DNA from: Lepidodermella squamata
Lineage: Eukaryota; Gastrotricha
Assembly (NCBI GenBank): GCA_047495785.1
Contig: JBLDXI010000033.1
Span: 682,001-746,000, forward strand
Length of the DNA stretch: 64,000 nucleotides
Reading direction: 5' to 3'
Part shown: one piece after another, positions 32,219-42,648 of the stretch
Layout: each line of letters begins with the position of its first letter
Position numbering within the stretch: the first letter of the stretch is position 1
The notes under the pieces: model-generated
Told to the model about the DNA's origin: nothing
Databases searched by the model: none
The model's input: only the letters and a program-made list of their open reading frames with translations
Program-made: the position numbers and the translations under genes

Positions 32219-34094
32219 ATGAACATTTATTTGAATTATTGTTTTATTTTTTGCTGCATCGCGCGAGTCGATTGCGAAATTGCACATGTCATTAAACTCA
32301 TCGATGGAGCAATGAAAGCCTTATCAATGGAGCCGAACGTCGATCCGGTTAACGAAAATGGCACTGTCCATGTCTCAGTCGATATCGTGCTAATATCGCT
32401 GAACAGCGTCGCCGATGAAGCCAGTAAGCTGACACTGAATGCGAATATTTGGCTGAACTGGGCGCTACCTGATGGTTACTTTAATATCACGCAGCTCATG
32501 GGACTGAACACTTCGCTTTTGAAGGGCGATCTGTCGCAATGGAGTAAGCGATCTTTCACTATATCGAAACCTATGGACACCATGTGGACACCAGCTATAA
32601 TTCCATTCAACAGCCTCAATTTGAAATGTTAGTTTGTTACATTTTTTCGCGCCTAATTCAAAATGAGGTGGGGGGGGGGGGGGAGTTTTCTGCCACTAAT
32701 TTTGGAATCCCTGCCACCAAATAGAAAAATCTAAAAATTGCCAACAAAGTCAGGTTTCTTGACCCTAGAATCTAAAACAAAGCTTGCCACCAATTTTTCA
32801 ACTGTAATTTTCAGCTTGGCGAGATGCTATGGATAAAACTGCTGTCAATATCAGAGGCAATGGAGCATATTGGCCTCTTTACACTATTTTAGAATTATAT
32901 TGCCAGTATGTCGTCTCGTATATTAACATCAAAAACATGCAGTTAATCCCTGTTTTCAGATTTAACTTGGTAACTTATCCGTTCGATCTCCAAGTATGAA
33001 ACATGCATACTACAAGTTCATATTTATACTAGTCATTTGAAAAGGTTTGCATGATTTCGATTGGGACGCTGAATCCCAATATTTGGCTAACAAAACCTAC
33101 CGATTCAAGGCCTTGTGCAATGGTAACATTATCCACATATACTTTCATCTTCGCGTTAACTTCAAAAATTTTTCGCATTTCAGGGAAGGGTCAGGGACAA
33201 TCCACAATGGCGGTATTATGGAATGAGGTTTCACAAGGTTGAGCTAACCAATGAAGTGCAAATTTGGATAGCGTTCGAAAGGCGCAGCCAGTTTCCTGTC
33301 CTAAGTCTCATTTGCCCTACAGTTCTGCTCGCAATTTCCGGCCTGGCAATCTTCTTGACTCCGCCCAATTCGGAGGAAAAAATGAGCGTCGCATTCACTG
33401 TGTTGTTGTCATTTTTCGGTAATTTTCAATATTATTTTGGAATTTTTATTAAAAAGCCATATGTTATTAGTAATTTTTGACAGCATTTCCAGCGCTTTAC
33501 CAGCTATATCGAACCTGGATGGCATGCCGCTCATTTATTGGGTTCGTTAAACAAATATACTGATTAAATTCTTTAAATTAGCAGATTGCAATTTCAGTAT
33601 ATTTTTGCCCTATTTGTAACGACATCAATCGCAACGGTAAGTCCATAATCGAGGTCATTTCAAATCTGATTTGCTTATGTAATTTCCAGATCTATGCTGC
33701 CATTGTACTTCGATACGCCGACTCGGTCGAAAGCACTCAAAGCAACCCCAAAGGATCGTCACTAAAGTGTTGTAAAAAACACCACATCGCACCTGGTATA
33801 GACAAAAAGCGGCGCTCAAATTCGATAATTGATGCGAGCAATGACGAGGAAAACAGAGAAAAATTGCGAAGGCGGGTTGAAACTGCTAACAAAATCGGCA
33901 TTGTCGGCTATGCTGGCATGGTCACCCTCATCAGCCTTGTTATTTTCGGTCTCTACTCTGCTAGCATTGCCGAGAATAAGCCTATTCTTGTTGGCGAAGG
34001 CGCACTTCACGATGGAAATCTAAATTTAAACGGAACTTATAAATTATATAAAATCAACGGTGAAATTTATTACGATGTTGATTTTTGTCGCTGA
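32219..34094 (+). CDS. Cys-loop channel subunit F (class 2)
   Basis: 453 residues, paralogue of B and D. Exons 32219-32627, 32815-32905, 32960-32993, 33045-33122, 33184-33418, 33471-33541, 33598-33636, 33690-34094. Complete: signal peptide, WTPAIIPFNS, 13-residue Cys-loop, TM1 (LICPTVLLAISGLAIFL), full-length TM2 (SEEKMSVAFTVLLSFF), TM3, basic loop, TM4 and NGT-containing tail ending in Cys-Arg. The first intron is enlarged to 187 bp and contains a 14-base G run. F has a normal GT donor at the intron where B uses GC. Likely an intact representative of class 2. Confidence 0.9.
32670..32683 (+). repeat. Poly-G tract (14 G)
   Basis: Run of 14 guanines in the first intron of F, in an extra segment absent from B and D. 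Homopolymer length is unreliable in most assemblies. Confidence 0.8.
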
Positions 34095-34127
34095 CACCTT
34101 TTCACATGCTATTATTAGAAACAAGTT

Positions 34128-36405
34128 ATGAATAAAATTATTCTATTATTTTTGCCGAATTTGCAACACCTCGTTTTCAGCATTGACTGCTCGAATAAGA
34201 GCGCTTTCGCCGGCGATCTGGCGAACATGACGGCGGAAAATGGCGGTGTGGATAATTACTACGCTTTTTTAAGGCGGAAGCTTCGCGCCAAAACCGAATC
34301 TAACATCAACATCATGCCAATCGACTACTTCAAGGGTATTCCGATGGGTATGCCGCTGACCGAAATTTCTTTCTACTTGAATTCGATCGAGGATGTTGAT
34401 GCAAGTGGTAATAGTATTACTGTGAATGGAGTCGTCGAAATACGATGGGATGCTTCACCTCTCGGCTATGAATGGGTTGATGACCCACTGGCTTGTTACA
34501 TTGACCGAATAACTATTAATAAGTTGGTTAATTTCACCACGAAATCAAATGTTATTAATGTTTTTTTCGAAAAGGGGTCAAGCAGAGATGTGGACACCGA
34601 AAGTTGCGTTGACGAATATGTTGAACTTGAACGATTTTCGCGATGCTCTCGAGGCCAGCCCGGTAGAACTAAACAAATTCGGAAAAGCGAAATGGCGCAT
34701 CTATTCGACTTATGAACTCAGCTGTGAGTTTATCATGGTCAATTTTCCGTTCGATTATCAAGTCTGCGGTGAGAAATAATCTTTTTTCGTCGAAAATGTA
34801 GTCGATTTTTTCGATGCAGGATTCAACTTGTCGCAAGTCGCCGAGTTCGGAGTTGTTCAATTCAACGCGTCATTTCAGAAGCCCATTTGCACGGCCATGT
34901 ACTTGGAGAACCCGCAATGGGACTTTATCGGCAGCCGGCATGAAAATATCAACCTTCAAGATAGAACTATCAGCTTCGAACAGTAATAATTCAAATTTCG
35001 GTCTCACAATTGAGCGATTTTTTACCATTTCATTGCAGGGTTCGGTTCATCATTAGCCGCAAGCCGTTGTTCCATATAATCACGTAAACCCTCACAAAAG
35101 GTCACCGAATTTATTTTGAATTGTTTTGAAAGGCTGATCACTCCGACCATTTTTCTCGGCATCGCGGGCAGCACTATTTGTATGGAAGAATTTCCCCCAA
35201 TTTTTTTCTACTTTTTCCTAACAAATTTTGAGCAGTTATTGTCGGAGCCGGGAGCACTGAGAAAATGGGCGTGTCATTCACGGTTCTGCTCAGCTTTTTC
35301 CTGATATTATCAACTGTAGTCGACAATTTGCCACCAAACTCTGAAAACATGTCGCTGTTCAATCACGTAATTTTATTTTTAGAATTTCATTTCGAGGAAA
35401 AGAATTTCAAAAGCTTGGCAGCAAACGCGAACTAATAAAAAAGGTCATTTTGATTAGGTATTTTTCCTGAATGATGAGGTTTGTACACAAAATGACGCCT
35501 AATTTTATGTAATAAATTTTAAAAATTTGAAATCAAAATTATTAAAAAATATGAAAGTTAAATATTAATTAAAAAAACTAAATTCTTAAATTTAAATTAA
35601 ATTAAATCAGAAAATTCTAGAAAATTTTGAAAAACCACATCACGCAACTCGCTAATAATTATTCAAAATGTTGCGCTATTTTTTGTCTGATTTCTTAAAA
35701 ATTCTTAAAAGTTCTTCAGCCAAAAAATTGAAATTGATTGAACTTGAAAGCCAAATTATATCGTTTTAAATTTAATTTTCAAAATTTTCTCAGTATGTCT
35801 TGAGCTTATTCTGTCTCGCCATGGCTGCCACCCTGTACTCGGCCGTAATTCTCCACTTCGGAACCCTAATGAAGCGTGACGAGTTTCGCAAGGTCATCAT
35901 CGACGTTATGGAGCGCAATGGCCTAGCAATGCCATCAGCAGATCATGAAGCTCAGTCTACTAACGCTATGGGGGCGATTCGCAGCCGAGCCAACTCTCAA
36001 GTCGGTCCCGAAGATGCCACCCCTCGTCGGCCTTCAATCGGCGCAGCCTTGCGACGACGCCCTAAGGTGACAGGGTTGTCTGTAGCACCGCGTCATTTGT
36101 ACCTGGCTAACAATATCGGTCTAATCCTATACATCAGCGGGGTCGCAATCAGCACGGTGACCTTTGCTATCGTAATTGGATACTGTCGTTACAAACAAGG
36201 CCCGGTACCGATTAAGGACGGCATAATGAAGGGCATGTTGAATTTGGGTAACAAAACGTTTTTCCCGCCTATGACTGGAAGTGATTGGGACGACTGTTTC
36301 TGCTGTAAAATCGACGCGAAATCGGAAACGCTGTTCGAAGCGACCAAATTCTGCTGCAACGTTCTGACAATCAAAGCTGAAAACTATGCTAACTATGATT
36401 ATTAA
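34128..36405 (+). CDS. Cys-loop channel subunit G (class 1-like, long loop)
   Basis: About 528 residues. Exons 34128-34522, 34575-34768, 34820-34982, 35039-35083, 35133-35179, 35236-35366, 35794-36405. Seen: IRWDASPLGYEW, AEMWTPKVALTNMLN, Cys-loop LSCEFIMVNFPFDYQVC (13 residues between), NPQWDFIGSRHE, pre-TM1 ISRKPLFHII, TM2 beginning with a STEKM motif, TM3 (LSLFCLAMAATLYSAVILH), a longer intracellular loop (about 85 residues, Arg/Ser/Pro-rich), TM4 and a Cys-rich extracellular tail (DDCFCCK). The start is uncertain: the ATG at 34128 overlaps an AATAAA that may be the poly(A) signal of F, only 33 bp upstream, but it gives a plausible signal peptide. It has no class-2 partner downstream. Confidence 0.82.
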
Positions 36406-37444
36406 GTGATTACTTAAGTCTGTTGATATTTCCCGCCATAATTCTAGTAAATTTTCGCCTAAAGCGATCTGTGTCTTTTTTCCCTGGCGTGGCTTAATTG
36501 CATCGAGGTTTCACTAATCCAGGCACGAGAAGAATCTATTTTTTGTCTCTATATAATCATCACTGTCACTCGTCGAGAAGTAGTCGAAAAAAAACAAGCC
36601 GGTAATCCTTATAGCCAGTCAACAGCTCAAGGTAAGCTTGTAAATGTCACTTGCATCTGGAACACGCGCTTTACGACTTCAGCGAGGCGGAAATGACGCA
36701 AATATATTTATAAAACGCATTATGCGGTGGTTTGGCGGTGCGCCAAGGCGGCTAACAACACGACTGCAGGGCTTTTAAATTTGTATAAAAAAAACATTAT
36801 ACCTATCAAATCCTTGTTTTTGAAATTATTAATTTAGCACTAACCTGGATTTTTACGACTCTATATAAATTGAGCACCAGGCACGCAAGAATAATCAATT
36901 AGTTTTACCGCAGCCGGATGTGCGACCTTGAATCATCGGCGGACGTGTCTTAAGTGTCGAGTTAAGTTTGGAGTCAAGGCCCAAAATGTTGATTCACTCT
37001 TCCTATTTCGCATCCGATAGAGAACTTATATTGGACAACTTTTTGCAGCATTATAACGATCGAGCGATTTTCATTCATAATTTGATAGATAAGCAGATTA
37101 ATGAAGAGATGAAATGTACGATTACCCTTAGAATTGCGTTTTTTTGTGTCATCCTAATGCCAAACACGTGCAATTAGAATGTTGCGAATAATCCTCTTCA
37201 ATTTAACAAGGTTAGTTACGGAGCAACTAAGAAGGTGATTTCGCACAGTATCGCGACATCATGTCACATGCAATTAAATTCTGTCCTTAGACTCGGAAAA
37301 ATTGTTGATCAGCCGGGTAATTAATTTAATCGCAAATATGTACAACAAACGCGTTCTTTATATTTTTTAAGTTCATTCGGCTTGGTTGTGCTTTCAAATG
37401 ATTTTTCAACTTACAATAATATAGAGAGAAAACATTAATATATT
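36406..37444. other. Intergenic region with two TATA-like boxes
   Basis: 1039 bp without supported coding exons. CTCTATATAATC at about 36547 and CTCTATATAAATTGAG at about 36860 look like TATA boxes followed by plausible initiation sites. The latter is about 580 bp upstream of the secreted-protein gene, so a 5' UTR intron would be needed if it is that gene's promoter. Confidence 0.3.
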
Positions 37445-38103
37445 ATGATTGCGTGCCTTTTACTTGCCGCGATTTCTTCTGGAGCGAGCTCTGTTATAGC
37501 TCAGCAGCAGTCGTTGGTTACGTCAACGGACCTGCCTGTCGTCTCAGCTCAAACTGTCTCACCTCTTGCAAAGCCATTCACCATACAATTCCAGCAACAA
37601 CTTTCAAATGATTCGCTTAGCTTCACATTAAAACGTTAGTTCAATTATTTTAAGGAGGAATTTTTATTTATTTATTTTTGTTTTCTTTAGTGAAAATGCG
37701 TGAGTTGCTCATTCGCCATTCATCGAAGGATAGTGATCCGAATTCACAAAATAAATGGCTGTTGGCAATTATCCAGCAATTGGCTCAAATATTAGGCGAC
37801 TGGAGGCGGCGGAACGACTGCGTTAATACTCCGATTGTCCTACATCCAAACAGCAAGCAAAATTTGACGAATCTAACGCACGCCGAACTGAGATGTGTCC
37901 AGGCGTCGCGAGTTGTCAACCGATATCTACGCGCTATCATCAACAAGCACGTGGCAAACGTTAAGCATGAACGGCATGAGCGGTGCTTGAAAATTTTCGC
38001 AAATTCGCGATCAGTCTGCGAACAGAATTCAGCCTTCTACGTTTGGGCGAAAATTTTGGCCGGCAAGATAAAAGACGGGAAAATTGTGAAAATTCGTCGT
38101 TGA
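37445..38103 (+). CDS. Small secreted protein of unknown function
   Basis: Two exons (37445-37634, 37691-38103), 200 residues. A clear signal peptide (MIACLLLAAISSGASSVIAQ) is followed by a Gln/Ser/Thr-rich stretch and a helical basic region with four cysteines (at about residues 106, 129, 163, 173) and a sequon NLTNLT. The even cysteine number suggests two disulphides. I do not recognise a family. AATAAA follows at 38136. It is convergent with gene H (149 bp between stops) and unrelated in sequence to the channels around it. Confidence 0.7.
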
Positions 38104-38251
38104 AAATATAATCGTATTTTTTTTATAAACAATGAAATAAATTTTCTTTCATTCCATATGTATTTATTGGTTTTTTTTCATTCGGCACAGAATACGCGCG
38201 ACACAAAAGCTTTTGATTAATCATATGAGAGAAAGAGCGATTTTTTTGCGA

Positions 38252-40671
38252 TTAATTGAAAGTCTGAACCGAAGTGTAATTAAACTCCGAGTGCACGTTT
38301 TCGTTTATTTCCTTCTGCGCCAGGTCGATGTACACAAACAGTCCGAGGTAGCAAATTACCAAGGTGCCGGAATATCTGATGAAAAAATAATATCATCATT
38401 CAGCTATCATCATCATCCGTTTTTTTCCATCTCAACTTACACGACCATGAAAATGTCGTTGATAATGGCGGCAAGTGGCGTGTCGTTTTCGAGAAGATTT
38501 CTCGGCTCAGATGAAGCGGCTAATTTGCGCAGATGGCGGTTGTGCAGACGGACGATAATGGCGCAGGCGATGGCGCCGACCATGCCGACGCCGATGATGA
38601 TGACAAAAAACAGCGTCAGGACGGGGATGTTCTCTGAAGCCTAACAAGTCATCGTGATGTTATTGACAAATAATATTTGCCGACAATCACGTGTATTTTT
38701 AAAATATTTGCGTAATTATAATGATTACCTGTGGCGTCACTTCAGTCATTGTCAACAGCAGTAGAAAGTAAGCCAAAATTCCTAGGGATAACGTAGGCTT
38801 ATCAGCGTGATTAATTGACCCGGCACTTACCTGTCAACATTGTTTGCATCTATCCCAAACAAACATGTCCATCAAATTAAAATTTAATTTTGTTGAACAT
38901 TTCTTAACTTACTTTTTCTCCAGAATCGTGCGGCAGCGTGAAGCTCAGACACTGGAAATGTTGCCAGAAATTAATCGAATTTTCCCTTAAAACTGTAACG
39001 CGCCTACCGTTGCGAGGGAAATGATTGCTGTTGGGATGACAAGAGTCCAGACGTAGAAGGAAGGCTTCCTTTCAAGTTTGAACCAAATTTCAATGCCTGA
39101 GATGTTTGATGCCATTAATCGTGGCATTTGTCCTGTCAGCTGCCACAACGGATTAGATACATTTTGATTCCATAGCAGGAGGGCGGCGTCTCGCGAGTAC
39201 ACGTAGTACTGAAGTTCTGACAGAAAGTAATGCGGGCTCCGTATTAGGATGAAGCAGTTCTGAGAATCGTATGGGAATATCTGGAAATTCGGAACGTAAA
39301 ACCGGAGTATAATAGCTATTTTAGACTAATCAAGCACAGAAATAGGCGAGAATGGTAATTCGATTTCGAATTGAACCCTCGGGCACGGGTTTATCTAAAT
39401 GTTCCACGAATCCCGGACTACTCTTAGGTGCACGATCCTAACCTGTAAATGTCGAGACAATAAAATTCAAGGACATCAAAGTTAGATAATTCTCACACCT
39501 TTAATCCTAAATTAGCTCTCACATTTTTGTACCAACAATAAAATATTGGGACAACAAATTATCTTTCATGGGAAACAAATTGACAGTTTCGGAACAAAGG
39601 GTGACAAAATTAAAAAATGTCTCTTCACTGTGCTTGAAAATATAGTAAGCGAAATATCGAAACATTTTGTTAAGCCTTGAGACAATTTTCTCAAGGCAAA
39701 AATTCATTGGTATTTCAAATTGCTAATACTAAATTTCGTGAAAATTTTGAAGATTAATTTCCCAGCGAGTTGATTTAAAATTTGATTCCGCTGAAACTAT
39801 GACCTTAGAGAAAACAAGGAATTATAGGCATTCAGCTCCATTGTAAATTGATGCATATTATACTCGAAAAATAAACAATTTGGACGACAAAAACAAATAA
39901 TTCGACTCACCCTCATATTCATTTTGCAGCTTTGCGAGGCAAAAAAATAGAAAAAAAATTATAAAAAAATCGGTTTTCAAAAATAAAAATATTTTCTTAT
40001 TATGAAGGACTTACTTTAGCACAAGCCTGAGACTCGTAATCCAAACGACAACTCCTTGGCTGTATACCACGGCTGGAAACTAGAAAATTCGAAAAGTTTT
40101 CAAAATTTGGATGATTTGATTTCAAATGCACCTTCTCCCAAGCTTCTTCGTACAAAACGCGTTCAGCGCTGTTTTCAATCGTGAAAACCGGGAAGAAAAT
40201 TTTGTCTAAATTAGGCAAAACTCGCGTTATATTCGCACATTTCGACCCTCCGATATCAGCTAATCGTCTGTCTCGCCAACTGAAAAAAAATTAAGTAAAA
40301 AAATAGCGCAAACTATAATCGAAATTTTACCTGATTTCAATGAAACTCGTCAAAGTAACCGACTGGTCTTTTTCATTCACCTCGTAAATGTTGGTGACAA
40401 CGAACAGAATAGCGATTTTCATCGGGTAATCAGGCGGCGTGAGTTTGATCGATAGCCGTTCCAATTCTAAATATTCGGCAAACACCCGATTGCAGTACTC
40501 GCGCCGGTCCAACATCGCCCGGGTATCATTTTTCGGCTCATTGGTGTCGTCGAACGGAAAATAACCACGGTCGAAATTCTGCTGGTACAACGGGTCATTT
40601 TCGCGGTGGAAGCCGTCAGCCTGGATCGGGCGTTGGAAAAACGTGTTGATCAGCAAAAATATCAGCAGCAT
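38252..40671 (-). CDS. Cys-loop channel subunit H
   Basis: 426 residues on the minus strand. Exons 40331-40671, 40132-40279, 40015-40079, 39911-39929, 39008-39280, 38913-38951, 38831-38849, 38729-38781, 38441-38640, 38252-38375. Seen: signal peptide, the N-terminal box FDRGYFPFDD, SWRDRRLADIGG, FFPVFTIENSAERVLYEEAWEK, a 13-residue Cys-loop with IFPYDSQNC, SGIEIWFKLERKPSFYVWTL into TM1, TM2 starting HDSGEKMQTMLTG, TM3, loop, TM4. Two exons are only 19 nt long: one carries the first Cys of the Cys-loop, the other the start of TM2. SGEK at the TM2 entrance suggests cation selectivity. No vicinal cysteines of nicotinic alpha subunits are present. Confidence 0.88.
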
Positions 40672-41782
40672 AGCTCAGGGCTATAAAAATGTTGTCTGCC
40701 AGCAATCAAATGAAAAGCGTGAACTTGACCCAAGGATTTTGGCGGCGACAACAACGACGTCCGAGAAAAAAATATTCGCATTTTTTACGCGGTGATGGAG
40801 ACGGAGCGGCGCCGACGAGTCAATGATTATGCAATGAAAGCCGCCATAATGAGAATTCCCAGTGATACATGACAATAATAAGCGCAAGTCATTAGAACAG
40901 GCGCTGGCCGGGGAATTTTCGATGATGTTGATCACAGCATCTAAAATAGAAAGAAAAATCACCGCACTCTCGGCTATTTATCACAGCATATTTTAGAATA
41001 GCTCTTTCATGTAGCATACATGATATTGGAAATTTTTTAAATGGGCCTTACATGAAAAATCTCGGCGAAAAATTAGTTGAGTGATAATTAGGTCAAATCA
41101 ATAAAACGAAATAAATTCAAATTTTGAAGCTATATAAAAAAATTTGGATAAAATATACTTGAGTCGTAAATGATAAAAATGGGACACATGGCAGCTAATG
41201 ATATAGCGTCATGGTCGATAAATAGCCCATGGCCTCAACTTGAACAATAAAATTTGTTCGGGAAGCTTGGAAACAGGAAATCGCATTTTCAGTAGCAAGC
41301 GTTTGTCGATAATTTATTTCTCGTTCAAATAAAACGAGATCAAAAAAATTATATGTTAAAATTTAGAAATACTAATTAATAATTTCATTTTATGAACCAC
41401 ATCAAGAAAAAATGGTACATTTTATTGGTTTAAGATTTTAAAAGGCTTGTGTTGTAATGCGAAGACTTGACCTGGAAATTCCCTTGCAAGTGAATAAAAT
41501 CTTTCTAGAACGCGAATATTTCTGTTACAGGACTTGTGTACACCACGTGATTCAATGCTTTTAGAGGCAGTGCAGCCGGGTACCGAAAATAACAATAAAT
41601 ATTTGGATTTGCTCGCAGCGGAAAAATTAACCGCTCCGCTCTACTGAGCCGGATTCAGCAGCTGGAAGCCGGGTATGTTTTCATAATAAGTTGCTTCGGT
41701 CAGTGTACTTGAATTCTAGTTATTCTTATAAAATTACGAGGGCTCCAATGAATAATTTTTTACTGTTTTCAATATTATTATT
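40672..41782. other. Intergenic region between H and I
   Basis: 1111 bp upstream of H and downstream of I, AT-rich with a more GC-rich block at about 40740-40940. No gene, RNA or repeat that I can support. Confidence 0.3.
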
Positions 41783-42609
41783 TCAATGAAAGGTTGTAAC
41801 GGGTGTGAAATTGTAAATTTTAGCGTTGACTTCATCGATATCGCCTCGAATCTTTTGGATATAGGCGAACAGCCAGATGTAGCAGATAACGAGCGCTGCA
41901 ACATAACTGCAAAAAAATCGCTGAAAAATCATAGCCAACATAAAATCAGGAAGACTTACACGATGAAAAATGAATCGTTGAGATATTTTGACGATAAGTA
42001 TCTCGCGAATTTTCCAGCTGGGTGTCGCGGTGGTTTCTCCGTGAAGTCACTCTGAGGCAGGTGCGAGTTACTGCCTATTGTTTCGTTTAGGTCATATTTC
42101 GAATCTGTAGGTGCGGTTTTCATGAGGCCTTTAATCGGACTGTCGTCGTAGCTGAATCGATTCGAGTGATTTTTCGAAACATTATTGCTGTGACTACTTC
42201 TCACGTCCGGCGATTTGCAATTATTTAGTTCGAGTGCGATTGAGCTGTTGCAGCTTCTCAAGTTGTGGCCGCTAATAGACGATGCAGCGTTGCGGTGCCG
42301 TAGATAATGCTTCCTGTAATTCGCCAGTCGATGGCGGTATTTACGCTCGAATTTAGCGAGTCGAACTATGAGCGCGCAAACTGTGGCGCCGAACATGCCA
42401 ATCCCGATTATGATGACGTAGAACAGGGTAAGGATCGGAATGTCTTCTGGAGAAAGCAATAAAAAATTCAGAATTCTTGAAAATTTCAATAAAGAAATTG
42501 TCGTTTAGTCATTTGCATATGCAAATTAGGTGAGAGGGAAATTTCTCACCCTTCTAAATGGGTTGAAATAGCGTAACCTGTTTCTAGGTCTTGTCAATCT
42601 TCGGATTGG

Positions 42610-42648
<39 letters not shown>

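Noticed and set aside
38429-38441. Suspected frame break between the TM3 loop and TM4 of subunit H
   Set aside because: On re-reading, the donor is GT-GTAAGT, giving the same phase as in gene I; the TM4 exon joins in frame.
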